DNA of 64,000 nucleotides from Dimorphilus gyrociliatus (taxonomy: Eukaryota; Annelida; Polychaeta; Dinophilidae), in the NCBI GenBank assembly GCA_904063045.1, contig CAJFCJ010000007.1:4409404-4473403 (forward strand). Reading direction: 5' to 3'. Made by a program: the position numbers and the translations under genes. Shown one piece after another: positions 48,069-60,601 of the stretch. The notes below the pieces were generated by a model, which saw only the letters and a list, made by a program, of their open reading frames with translations, was not told the origin of the DNA and ran no database searches. Each line of letters begins with the position of its first letter. The first letter of the stretch is position 1.

Positions 48069-49314
48069 TTAATAACTATTAAGGCCAACAATTTCACTGC
48101 TTATGTTCCACAATTCATTGCAAACTCTATCATTTTGGCAATACTTTGCAGCTTTTCTTGGCTTGCATTCCCTAAATGGATAGAAAAGAAATATATAATT
48201 TTTTATTATAAAAAGTATATAATGCTTATACTTACATGAAATAAGATCCTGATTCTGACTCTATACCGGATTGAACACAGCAGTAGATCGGAGTCTGAGC
48301 ACCCTGAGTAGCAGTTTTAACGTAACTAATACGATCCGGATTTAATAAACATTTTGTGAAGAATAAAAAACAACAATCATCACCGCAGGATATGGTACTG
48401 GTTAAATTAGTTTTTACTATGCCCGGATGACATGAATACGATGTAACTCCAGATTCTGTGGAATTAGAAGATTGTTTTTGAACGGATTAAATATTAACTG
48501 TTAATTATCTTAATCTTAGTCTACCTGAAAATCTTCTGTGTAATTCTCTTGTGAACATAACATTCGCAGCTTTACTTCTACTATACAAGAAGTAAGTGCT
48601 GGGTCTACAACATCCTCTTTTAACGTGGAAGTCGTTAAACATCATATCAGTTCCTGAATAATGAGCTGTTGAAGATACGTTCACAATACGACTTGGGGCA
48701 CACTTTATTAGCAATTCCATTAATAGATTGGTTAAGAGGAAATGACCTAAGTGATTGGTCGCCATTATAGTTTCAAAGCCGTCTTGAGTGCTTTTCGATG
48801 TTGGTTTCATCATACCAGCATTATTTAACAAAATATCTAATCTTTCTTCCTCTAAAATTTATCAAAGAGTGATCTATTAATCGCTTAATATTATTATTAC
48901 TTAATTAAGTTACCTTGTTTGTATTCATCAGCAAACTTTCTTACACTTTTCATTGATGATAAATCAAGTTGCATCGTTTTTATCTTGCCATATATTCCCG
49001 TATCTTGTTCAATAGCAGTCTTTGCATCATTGCCCCGTTCTAAATTTCTGCAAGCTAAAATTACTTTTGCTCCTCTCCTAACAAAATCGCGAACACTTTC
49101 TTTTCCAATACCTGAATTTCCCCCAGTTACAATTGTGACTTTACCTTCTAAGGAAGTTGTAGATTGACAAACTGCATGTTCTATTATTCTATATAACACA
49201 AAATTATACTTATAGTAATGTTTCTATAAAAATATAAAGGATTACCCACTTCTGATCGTCGAATCCTGCGTCCCTAAGCTCTTTATTCGTTAACGAATGC
49301 CACATAGAAGACAT
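48069..49314 (-). CDS. Short-chain dehydrogenase/reductase, RDH11-14-like (first of an inverted pair)
   Basis: NAD(P)-dependent oxidoreductase of the classical SDR fold; the vertebrate relatives RDH11-14 reduce retinal and other aldehydes at the ER. Five exons (49250-49314, 48914-49188, 48525-48851, 48236-48455, 48069-48171) give 329 residues. Cofactor motif TGGNSGIGK, NNAG, active-site serine in NVSSTAH, and catalytic YSRSK (Y-x3-K) are present. ILACRN places an Arg where NADP-preferring members have one. QGAQTPIYCCV is typical of the RDH11-14 branch. The exon 1 donor that keeps the frame is GTGGGT. Substrate is unknown; there is no strong N-terminal anchor. Exon phases match the plus-strand paralogue at 52961-54196. 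Confidence 0.88.
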
Positions 49315-52300
49315 CTTGATGCGGTAGTTTAAATTTCAAAAATCACTAAAAATTTATCAATTTCCCAGGTAAGCTGCGAGATATGTTGCTGTAGATGAAA
49401 CAAATATCTTATCGATTCCAGTTAACCCTTAAGTCCCACAATCAAGGTCAAGGTTGCATAACATGGTGTTTTTTGGCGGGATATTATAAAATGATACGGA
49501 ATTTAGTCTTTAACTACATATCAATATCAAAATAACTACACATGATTTCGTTGATGCACTTATTCATCAGCTTATAGCGATAATACAACGAAAAAGAACA
49601 GAGTATTAATAATAGAGAGCAGGTTTATAAATAGAGGTCTACAAATACACTCACATTTACCCTTGTATACCACGAGGGGTAGATGTGCAGAAAGGATACG
49701 TTAATGAAACAGTTTCGTAGGCAATAATTACAGATTAAGGAAATATTTTATTATAAATTGTATTAATCATAATCTCTACCATACGCGTAAAATTGTAAGA
49801 AGGCACTATTCTCTCTCTTCTGCTGACGTACAGTAGTCATTAAAAGCTAGTTAGGATCTTTAAATAAAACAGCAAAAGAAGAATATTTTGCCTAATTCAT
49901 TATTTATATATATTTTCTATAGTCTAGATAATATCTTGTATTGTCTATTGTATAGAATAAAATAATGGAATTTATGGTAAAACTACCTGTACGTGACAGT
50001 ATATACTTGTCACCGAACAAAATCAATAGCTTTTCACTCTACGCCTCTGTTTTTCACTCTCTTTATAGCTCTTTCTTTCTCTCTCTCCCTCTCTCTCTCT
50101 TGTCTGCAGATATATATATATATATAGTATTTATATCTTCGTAAAGCTCTGCTTTTGAGAATATCCACTAAATTATTATCACTACTTCAATGTGTCCTTG
50201 TAAACTGCATACTTTTACTTTATTCAATTTTGCTTATATCTGATAAGCATGATACGTTTTTATTTTATTATCAAAAAATACTTACGAGGCGATAATTAAT
50301 TCCAATCCTCAATAAAACTTTATATCTTCTTTTGTTACAATGAATACATTACGTCTAAACACATGTATACAGGCGCCACCTATTATTTTCTTAATACTAT
50401 TTATTTAATTATGCAGTAATCGATTTTTAAGATATTTTTTTATGAATATATTATAATCGTAGATTATCCAATATTTTATATAAAAACAACACAGAATTTG
50501 CTTTTTTTTTCTCAACTTTGTCCCCATTTTTTTGCTCTCATCATTTTATTTTTGGATTGTATTAAGTATAAACAATATGAATGCTTGGCTAATTATTTAA
50601 TTAAAATCCTATACATAACAATATATCATTCAGGTGAAATGATTTGTTTTTTTTCAATTTACATACAAAACTTTTCTTGTAAACGGTCTTTTATCGTTAA
50701 GCATTATTTCAAAACCGAAAGTAGGATTTTTCTTGCATAAATGAATATATTACTTGTTGTTTAAGTAACTAGTAAATTCATTATTATTTTATATAATACA
50801 AAAATATTAATAGAATTTGATTTATAACCGTTAATTATTGATTAATAAATCTATATATAAGATAACTATAGTTTTATAAATTCGCTACGTAGCCAAACGA
50901 GAGATTATGATTATTATGGAGAAATCTGTGTAAAAGATGAAATGATTAATGATAATTGTAAATAAACGGTATATCTTTAAATTAAAGATCATTCAGAATA
51001 TAAGGAATATTAATAGACTAGAATTATTCTCTATGAAGTAAATATAATAGCAAATACATTGGATTTTTTCATTATTCAATAATACAATTTATCAATTAAA
51101 TCTAGATAAAATTTACAGAGAATCGTAGATGTCAATCAATCATCCCATGTAATTGTTATTAGTATATCTCTTAATTGAATGTACCTAATAGAAATTGCGC
51201 CGCATTCATTTTGTTAATGTTTCTTTTTAACCATCTATTTAGTTTAATACCCATTAGTTATACATAAATAATAATAAATAAAATCTACTAACAATTCTCT
51301 TTATCACGTTATACAACAAAGACAAAGCCACTAATAGAAATAGCTATATGAATGAGAGGGAGATAACCATAGTTGGGTTATAGATTTTACGACCTTTAAC
51401 AACACTCTTTTTCAAAACGGCGGTCATTACATACAGAAATATATAAAATATTATAATTAATTAGGTTAAAGTAGAAATTATACAACCTCAGTCTTGATAC
51501 CGTACTGATCTACTTAGTAAATAGGTTCAAAAATATCTTTCTCTGTTTTAACTACAGTAAAATGATAGTAGTTAATTTTCTTCTTCATTATTGGTAACAT
51601 TTTCGTAATCTACTATAAGAATACTATATATTTATCTATAATATTAAAATATTAATATTTATCGAATAAAACATATATTTAAAGAATGTTGAATATTAAT
51701 ATAGAACGTTTTCTAGGTATTAACCAATATTTAAATATATTCTAACCGTATTAGTAGTACTACTAGCTAGAGTTCCTCTAACAAGACACAAAACGAGGAC
51801 ATAAAGGTCACTAACTATTTATTATATATAAAGTGTGAGAGAGGTAGAGTTCAGAAACAGAACTTATACTATGGAAAATGATGCACTTTATAATTTTTTG
51901 CATTAATATTCAATTAAATAAACTAAAGTTAAGAATTTTAGTAATGGATAAAGGGTATTAAATTAGATATCTGGGTTATCAACACCATTTGCAACATATA
52001 GTTGTTATATAATCTTTTTTAATGATCATAAAATAAATGGCAAGGAAAGGCGACTATCGATGTGATGATGCTCTTTTTTGGAAATTTCATGAAAGGTAAT
52101 ATTATGGAAAAAGTATGTATATTTTCTATTTGAAAGATTTTATATAAAGCTCTATATAGCTTTTTTTTTATAAGTAACTCAAGTAAAAGCTTTTTTCAAT
52201 CAGTTTCTAATTAAAACAGCAGCTGATTATATATAAGCATCAAATCTTCTTTTATATTATAATATAGGACGAAAAATGACGGTCTATTCGACTATTTCAG

Positions 52301-52960
52301 GAACTATTTCAACAGTGTGCCGAAACATTTAGATGAATTGAAAGATTGATCATTAGAATAATTTATCCAAATATTCCATTGTTTTCTCAAAGGTTTTATC
52401 AAAAGAATGCAAAGAGAACAAGATGGATAGTGAAGAATTAAGAAGGCGTTTGTGCATCTTGTTGTGATGCTTTGAAAAAAGCCTATCATATCTCCAGGTA
52501 TCTTGTAAAAATTAATGTTTTATTTTTAATTTATTCTAGGAAATATATATAGGTATATATTTATTGCAATACGCCTATAGATAAAGAGTTACTCTATTTG
52601 ACGTGAATGGACAACCCCGTTGTCCTACTTTCAGAACTTAGATTTAAAAAAATTCTCTCCGTAGCTCTTTAACGAAAACAAACGTATCGAAAGCGTTAAA
52701 TGCTAAATAAATGGATATTTCTTTATAAATTCCAGTATTTTATTAGATTACATGTTTTATTATTAATAAATTATAAGATAATTTAAATTATCTTCTAGCT
52801 TTCTTATTTGTAGAACACCCATCAAACAAACTAGTATTGTAGAGTTCTAGCCTCCAGCTTTATTACAACTTCCGAAAGCGTGACATTTGGGTCAATCTCT
52901 ACTATATATCCTCCTGCAGGGAGCAGTCATTCTTAGATATCCTACCTGTTTACCCAAAAC
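49315..52960. other. Long gene-free spacer between divergent SDR genes
   Basis: 3.6 kb of AT-rich sequence between two head-to-head SDR starts, the largest gene-free interval in the window. It contains a CT-rich stretch and a short TA run near 50066-50125. Short ORFs (for example 50498-50740 plus and 52304-52489 minus) lack any recognisable motif. No transposase, long terminal repeat or RNA gene was recognised. Confidence 0.5.
50066..50125. repeat. CT-rich tract followed by a short TA run
   Basis: Repeated CTCTCT units, interrupted once, then a short TA dinucleotide run after TGTCTGCAGA. Confidence 0.8.
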
Positions 52961-54196
52961 ATGATTCGCGCTATATGGTTGGCATTAATAAACAAAGAAG
53001 TTAGAGATGCAAGTAACGAAGAAATGGCGTAAGATAATTATTATTATTGTAACACATACGGCTATTCATTCTTCATTTTCTAGGATAACCGACCATGCAA
53101 TGTGTCAATCGACGCGTTCGCTAGAAGGTAAAACTGTTATTGTTACTGGTGGCAATTCTGGAGTTGGTAAAGGATGTTGCACAGATTTTATAAGAAGAGG
53201 AGCCAGGGTTATACTTGCGTGTAGAAACCGTGAAAGAGGCAATGATGCTAAATCGGATATTGAGCGGGATACAGGAATTCATGGAAATTTAATAGTTATG
53301 ATACTCGATTTATCAAGTATGAAAAGCGTACGAGAATTTGCAGAAGAATTTAAAGAAAGTATGTAATTTTATACTATAATTCTTCAATAATTTTTAACAA
53401 ATATCATTCGTATTTTGTTTCTTTAAAGAGGAAAGTAGACTGGATATTCTTTTGAACAATGCTGGTGTACCGCGAGCGTCGGAGAGATATTCAGTTGATG
53501 GATTCGAAGGAATTATGGCTACAAATCATATTGGTCATTTCCTATTAACGTATCTATTAATAGATATGCTTAAGAGCTCTGCACCCAGTCGAGTTGTTAA
53601 CGTCTCTTCATCAGGCCACTTTGCATGCAATGACATGATGTTTGAAAATTTTCATGATAGAGGATGTTGCAGTTCTAACGGATTTGTTTTATACAGTAGA
53701 AGTAAAGCTGCAAATGTACTATTTACAAACGAATTGGCTAAAAGATTTTCAAGTGAGTATTATATTAAATATAATGGAATGACTATAACCATTACATTTT
53801 ATTTTTCTTAAACATAGAGCATGGAGTGACAGCCTACTCAGCTCATCCTGGGTTTGTCATGTCTAACTTTACAAGTGGCTATTCTGGATGTAAAGATTGT
53901 ACAACTATACTACTTACCAAATGTATTGGAGGAGCCGATAAATCATATACAAAGACAGTGGAGCAAGGAGCCCAAACACCTATTCATTGTTGTGTAGCAG
54001 AGGGCATAGAGAATGAATCAGGATCTTATTATCAGTAAGCTTTTATAGATAATACAAGTAAATATAAACTAATGTTTCTTATCTAATTATTTGTAGCGAA
54101 TGTAAAGTGCATGTAAAATCAAAATTTTGCACTGACGAAAAGAATTCTCTACGCCTTTGGGATTTAACAAATGAACTCGTTGGAGCCCAATGGTGA
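52961..54196 (+). CDS. Short-chain dehydrogenase/reductase, RDH11-14-like (second of an inverted pair)
   Basis: Paralogue of the minus-strand SDR with the same five-exon layout: 52961-53028, 53084-53358, 53429-53752, 53818-54034 and 54097-54196, giving 327 residues. Motifs are TGGNSGVGK (cofactor), NNAG, NVSSSGH (active-site Ser) and YSRSK (Y-x3-K). SAHPGFV and QGAQTPIHCCV also match the family. The two proteins share MCQST/VCQST at the N-terminus and CNELW/LRLWDL-type C-termini. The first exon begins MIRAIWLALINKEVRDA, a weakly hydrophobic N-terminus. It arose from an inverted duplication with its partner 3.6 kb away. Substrate is not determinable from sequence. Confidence 0.88.
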
Positions 54197-54924
54197 TGAA
54201 TATATCAACGATAAACATTTATACTCGAATATATTGACTTTATTACTTGTTAATCTTTCTTGTATAATGCATTAATTCCTAGAACTATGATAAAGGCTAC
54301 TATTGATTGTCTTAACGTCGAGATTAATACTTTTTCATTATTTTAAAAAGAGTGAACAAGAACATTTATAAATGAATAAATTATGATAATTATTACAAAA
54401 TTGGCAGCATTAATACTATTATTTATAGTATGTTATTCAGTATGAGAGAAAGATAAAGATTATTGGATAAATTGAAAATGACATGAAAGCTTAAACTTTA
54501 AACTGTTAGGGGAGAAGAGAGAGAATTATTTATTAAATTAGAAGTTGTCCAATACGTAGATTATTATGACAAGCGTTACGAACAGTCTATTATACAATAA
54601 TTAACGTATTTATTAGACATAAATACTGGTAAAAGCAATATTGATGAAGTAGTTGAAATTATTTTTAAACAAATGAATAAAACCTATTAATTTCTTTTAG
54701 AATAAAAAGATATTTCGAGCTGTATTTAAAGATAGATTTGCATCAGTGTTTTAAGCAAAATTTGCACAGACATACATTGATACATCGAAGGCAAACGTTT
54801 ATGGCTGTAAAAGATTAGATGTACGAACAATTTGTTATATTAATATACAGCAGAATTTTTTAATGTATATACTTGTACATATTTGTTTATAGAATATATA
54901 TAAATATATAAATTCATAAATATA

Positions 54925-54930
54925 TACCTA

Positions 54931-54963
<33 letters not shown>

Positions 54964-55010
54964 TGTATATATATATAAATTATATATATAAATATACATA
55001 TATACATATT
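54925..55010. repeat. Compound (TA)n tract
   Basis: Interrupted TA dinucleotide runs with ATACATATATGTAT-type breaks. Confidence 0.9.
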
Positions 55011-55069
55011 TCCTTTATTTTTCATTACAATAAAAAATAGTTGAAAAATGAAATTTTTACTTTCAATTA

Positions 55070-55140
55070 TCATCCTCCTCATCATTACCATTATCATCGT
55101 CATCGTCATCATTATAATTATACAATCATCATAATTATTG
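55070..55140. repeat. Degenerate CAT/ATC trinucleotide tract
   Basis: Repeated ATC/CAT-like triplets (for example TCATCGTCATCGTCATCAT) with substitutions. Confidence 0.8.
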
Positions 55141-55423
55141 TTATGATTCTATTTTTTTTGATTAGTTTTGATAACTTTTTTTCATTTTATATCTCTTTTT
55201 TTTCTGGGGCATGGAATATCACGAAATTTCTATTTAATGTTAATACAATTGATGTTGTTTTTTTTTTCTTTTCATTTTTTGTAAATATTACAAAATACAG
55301 TACGGAAACTTTTAGTATGATAAATTCTCTCCAGTTAAAATAATTAAAATTTTTTAAAAGAATAAATCCCATTAATTAGGCCTATTCTGAAAAATGAATT
55401 CTTTTCGAACATTTGCTTACATA

Positions 55424-55427
55424 TATA

Positions 55428-55462
<35 letters not shown>

Positions 55463-55472
55463 TATATATATA
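55424..55472. repeat. (TA)n tract with ACTGTATATA edge
   Basis: A TA dinucleotide run, entered from the left through ATATATACTGTATATATA, the motif that recurs at other TA tracts. Confidence 0.9.
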
Positions 55473-55793
55473 TTCCTTCTTTTTTTAATTGTTATTATTG
55501 TTATGATTTTTTTCTTCATTATACATACAGTTTATAGGTAAAAACATTTGTTTTTTTGGGAGATAAAGGTTAAAAAGAAAAAAAAAACTATAAAGAGGCG
55601 TTTGCACTTTCCAACCATTTTTATTTTTAAAATGACTGCGTATCGTCGTTCTACACGAAAGCGAATATAGCAAAAAAGAAATTGACAAATTATGGAGAAA
55701 GTGGCGCGCTATCCATAGTTTTTGAACACCGTACGAATGGAAACTTATTAACTAAAATATGAAATATAAAAGAATTACGAAAGCTTTTTTTTT

Positions 55794-58254
55794 TCATTCA
55801 TGTACCGACTGGCTAAGTAAATGAGATACGGAAGCAGTGCTTAAAACTTTTTGGTAGCTTTTCTTGAAGACTGTATGAACTCTTTGAAAGACTTGGGTGT
55901 CAAAACAACTTCTAGCCGTATTTGTCCCATCAAAAGGTTCTATGTAAATTGAAATAAAGATTAAATAAAATTATGAATTGCGTATCAATTCCCAAAAGAG
56001 AATCAGTATCTTAAATAGTAAAAAAGCGATACAGGAGATATATAAATATATATAAGATGTATATACCTTCAATGCATAAGCATTTCCATTGGGAGTGATT
56101 TTCAGGATTTTCTCTAATTACTGTTGATTTAAGCAATTTTGTCCCTGTTCTGATAGATATAACGTACTTGTCAAAGCTAAAACACAAAAGCAAAATGTTA
56201 GAACATTGTGAATAGCTGAACAGAATCAATCATACTCGAATTCTTCACTAAAATATTTAAGAAATCCGATAAATATTTTTCCAACTGTCTGTGAGTTGTT
56301 AGAAGGAGGATATTCCATTCTTTCATTTAACGTTAAACTCCTAATATCGGTTTGAGAAGAAAATTTATTCTATAAATAAAAAAAATAATGTGATTAGAAG
56401 ATTATAAACAATGTTTTTTTCGCTTAAGACAACTTACGGGAAATAATCTTTGCAGATTTGGAATAACTGGAGGATTACAACCGCATTGTAAATAATGTAG
56501 GACCATTAGCACTATACTATAGCTCGAAATTGTTCCCTGACTTGCATCATTAATATTTTGAAATTTAGCCCAACTCTTAACGAAGATAACTAGAGGTTTG
56601 ATACGCCAGTCAACTAGAGAAAGAAATAATAAATTATTATAGTAATTCAATTTAATTAAATATATATAAATACTTTTCGAATATGCATTTAACAAGTGGG
56701 TATTTCGTATTCCGACATGATTATTAATATTTAAATCGCATTCAATGTGCCTATAACAAAGTAAAATAAACTTGATATATAAATACATATATGTATAATA
56801 ATTATATTATTAAGCATAATTTGCTTACTTCAAATTGTCAGTGAATTTCAGAATAGGCACTTTGGCAGGAATTAGCAAAATATTAGATATAAAATCTATT
56901 GGGAGATTTAAGAAATATAATAATAAAATTTATATAGATAGATAAAGTTGTATGTTTATTTTTTACCAAGCTTTCTTAAAGACCGCTGAACTATTCGTAA
57001 AATATCAAAGGCTTCTTGACGCTGATCAATCTATAATTAAAAATATTTTGTATTAGATTATACACTTATTTTATCTGTAATTTAATCTTACCGGTAAATG
57101 TGTAAGCATCAAACATAGATCCATATCGCTCTTATTTGTACCGAAACCATTCATTGATGAGCCAACAACATACAAACCAGCATAAGGAAATACTGCTTTG
57201 AGAACTGCATTTAGAGCCTCTCTCAACTGCATTTTACCACTATACATCTCAGGGGGTTGTTGCATTTTGTTGTAATGCTCGATCAAGAAAGTGTTTATCT
57301 ATAAGAAAATAATTTATTATCTTTTCAAAAGTTGATGATTTTTCAATACGTATGGAAAAGAAAAAAAATGGAAGGAATTTCAATTTAATGTTGAAAATAT
57401 CTAATGAGTACGGTTAGCGTTAAAGTTACCTAAAATACAAAATGGACGATGATTTTTTTTAATCCATAAAAAAAGTGTTTAGTCATTTAGGAAAATGCAT
57501 TAATTTCTTACAGAAATATATTAATAAATAAACTAAGAGGGAAAGTATTGTATAAAGAGAAAGACTTAAAAGGAAATGTAAGAGATAGATAGATATAGAT
57601 AGAGAAAATGCGACATGTATATATTTCTACGCGGCTAAAGAAAGGGTGAAAATTGAAAAATGTATGTTATTAAGGTATAATTTTTACCTTCTGGTTGTCG
57701 ATACGCTTCGAATTATGGGAAATAAAAGAAACGCCGCTCTTAGGATTCGGTCTATAACGTTTTCCCTCAGATGACGAGTCGTTATAAGATGGATTATTCC
57801 GTTGACGAGCGGGTTCAGAATAATGTCGTCTGAAAAATATGACAAGTAAAATTTAACACAGTTTTATTCAAAAGGAAAGGATGCTTTTATATTTATTAAT
57901 AGAATAAAAGATTAATTGCAATACTTACTTAACTCCTCGAGCAGCCATACTTAAGATAAGACCGTTCTGTAACCCAACTGGAGTTCCACAAAGACGACTC
58001 TCCTGTAAAATATTATCGATATCATCTTCCGAGCTATTAAGGGCTTCGAAAAGCCTCTTCTGTTCGGCAGGAATGCTGAGCACTTGCTCTTTCAATTCGC
58101 TCGCCGAAAGATTAGGCGGGTGATATAAATCTGAGGAAAAGTCCGCTTGCTGAACGTATTGAACAGTTAGTTGCTGCTGCGGAGGAGGGGGTGGCGAAAC
58201 TAGTACGATTTGTGGCACAACGGGAACAGTCTGAACGACTGGAGAATAAAACAT
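55794..58254 (-). CDS. TENT2: Cytoplasmic poly(A) polymerase GLD2 (TENT2/PAPD4)
   Basis: Non-canonical poly(A) polymerase that extends tails of stored mRNAs in germ cells and neurons, usually with an RNA-binding partner. Exon 1 (57929-58254) starts MFYSPVVQTVP and is Pro/Gln-rich. Exon 2 (57688-57829) is basic. The nucleotidyltransferase core follows: LYVVGSSMNGFGTNKSDMDLCL (G-S plus D-x-D, exon 57092-57298), IPAKVPILKF, ECDLNINNHVGIRNT (third catalytic Asp), and LVIFVKSWAKFQNINDASQGT with SSYSIVLMVLHYLQ. The PAP-associated domain gives FIGFLKYFSEEFEF and EEPFDGTNTARS, and TGA is at 55794-55796. All three catalytic aspartates are intact. No RNA-binding domain is present, as in other GLD2 proteins. 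About nine exons. Confidence 0.94.
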
Positions 58255-59685
58255 TGTTCATTGAACATAGTTTATTTCAAGACGACGATAAAAAACTGCT
58301 CATTTTCCGAAAGTATTTCCACTGACGAATGCGACTGACTTATTTTATATTAAAAAATCTTGGGGGCGGAGAGAAAGGGTTTACTTTATATAAAGAGTAC
58401 TTGCTTATAAACAACTCAATACGGTTATTTACCGAGCTGACAACTTTATTAACCACTAGGTCTAAATAATCTACCAATAATTTACCTTTAATAAATTAAG
58501 ATGACCTATTTTTTCCAAATTTCTAATAATTAACCAACAAAATTAACAGCTAAAATATCAAGTTTTGTCCATGTTTTCTGTCCGCGTGTGGGCGATAATT
58601 CAAGAACAAGAACATTTATATTGTTTACGTATTTTTCCTTTGAAAAATTATTATACAAATTTTAATATCGAAATAAAAATGATTTGAACAAATATAGCAC
58701 ATGAACATATATTTAAAAGATGTTTTAAGAAATATTTTTCTAAAATCATATCCTATAGGTGTCTCTCGCATCGATTTAAGATAAAATTTCGCAATACATT
58801 AAAGAAACAATCTAATATGAGCAGAGAGAATCTCTTTTCTTTTAAATTATTGCGATATAACCATAATAGTATATACAAATCTATTTAGGCGGAAAGAAAT
58901 AGCAAAGAGTTGAATATAAAAGCTAATTAACCATTAAAATATAAACAAATAAGGATTGAAAGTATCTTGTTTTGTTCTGGTTAATATTTTATTATACACA
59001 GAGGAAAAACACTAATAAAAGCATGAAAATATTTGAAAAACAAAAATTGTAAATGTAGAGATACTTTAGGTTTGAAACCATTAAAAACTAATTGAATAGA
59101 AAACTACAATATAAATGCATGCATAGATAAGAAAGAGACTGAATTATAGCTAATTGCAATTGAAATTGTCTATGCAATAACAATTGCCTTTAAACGGATA
59201 TAACAATCACATGACCTTTAAAATTGTCAGTGTCAGTGGCATAGTTAATTACTAAATTAAAAAAAAAAGACAAAGTTGAGCATGTTATTTTAGAACGAAA
59301 ATATGTAACAATAAAGTTGTTTAAACGATATCAGACACCATTAAAAACAGTAAAAATGCAACAAGATCGAAATAATTCGTATATGTAACAGCAGGGTTAA
59401 TATTTTTTGTTGTTGTTTTTCAATAGATTTAGAATAGATATACAACATTCTTTTTTGTCAATATATTCTATATATAGCTCTCTCTCTCTCTCTCTCTCTC
59501 TATTTTGCCTTTCTAAGTTTTTATGTTGAAATATTACGAAAATAATGTTTAAAAAAAAGTCGATATAAACACGATTATTATAATTATTATGGCTATTTGA
59601 ATAAATTAAATTATAAATGGAAAAAAAAAACAACAGAAAAAAATAGACCCAAAAAATTATGGTCGAATAATAGAATAGAATTTTT
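58255..59685. other. Spacer between the GLD2 start and the double-RING gene 3' end
   Basis: 1.4 kb, AT-rich. It holds a (CT)n run at 59478-59502 and the GLD2 promoter near 58255-58330. No gene is recognised; an ORF at 59397-59747 on the minus strand is a low-complexity extension of the neighbouring 3' end. Confidence 0.5.
59478..59502. repeat. (CT)n microsatellite
   Basis: An uninterrupted CT dinucleotide run. Confidence 0.9.
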
Positions 59686-60560
59686 TTAATAAAATGATTG
59701 TTTTGAAAGTTCATAAGCTCGAATTTCTGCGAAATTTGAATTTCCAATGCTTAAAAATAAAACATTTCTTGCATCGTTCAAGCACATTCCTCTTATTTCT
59801 ATATTATCTTCTTTTAAATCGATTACTTGTTCTTTATGATGATCGGATGTCGAAATACGAAACACCATACCGTATCTATCTCCATAAATGATATTCTTTT
59901 TCTGATCAACAGCTATAAATTGTGTATTGAATGGTATATCGTTTATCTCTGATTTATAAAACCCATCGGCGTCTAAACATATAATTTTTGAACGAATAAG
60001 AACGTATACATTGCGATTTAGATCGACTGAGATGTCTCTTATGTCAGACAAAGGAGTAGATCGTCTAAAAAAGCTTTTAGTTCGAAAACTTTTAATAACT
60101 CTTTGAGGTTTAAGCGTTCTTGTAGAGAAATAATGTAACGATTCAAGAGACGCTCCAATAGTACCAAATCTAGCATTTTTAATATTTCTTAAAACTCTTT
60201 TTGTAATTGACGATTCGAATTGAACGCCGTCAGTTGAATAGAGATGTAATGAGCTACTTGTTAATATAGCAATTTGTTCACCATCCCAACAGATATCTTT
60301 GGCTCCTATACATCTAAACATTGATTGAAATGTTCCAGAAGAAGAGAATATTTGTATAGTCATTAGTTGACTATCAAGACAAGCAACAGATCCAGTTAAA
60401 TTGTTGACACTTAATTTCGAAATACTTTTAAAGCAGTTAGCTTGAATAGAATTTTGAGAGAATCTTCCAAATCTTAAAATTTCGATACCAGGACGATTCT
60501 TTAAGCTCGGATATAAAGAACTCTCGGGCGCTATAACAATTAGAAGAGAAATATACAGTG

Positions 60561-60601
<41 letters not shown>

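Larger units (their letters stand above)
54197..55793. other. Convergent 3' spacer with dense simple repeats, SDR / GLD2
   Basis: 1.6 kb between two 3' ends. It contains TA tracts near 54925-55010 and 55420-55470 and a degenerate CAT/ATC trinucleotide stretch near 55070-55140. ORFs here are low-complexity artefacts of those repeats. Confidence 0.6.

Noticed and set aside
52304-52489. Minus-strand ORF in the SDR spacer
   Set aside because: Short and without family resemblance; not part of either SDR gene.
55041-55343. 100-codon ORF with a His/Tyr run and a hydrophobic tail
   Set aside because: It is produced by a degenerate CAT/ATC repeat followed by T-rich DNA.
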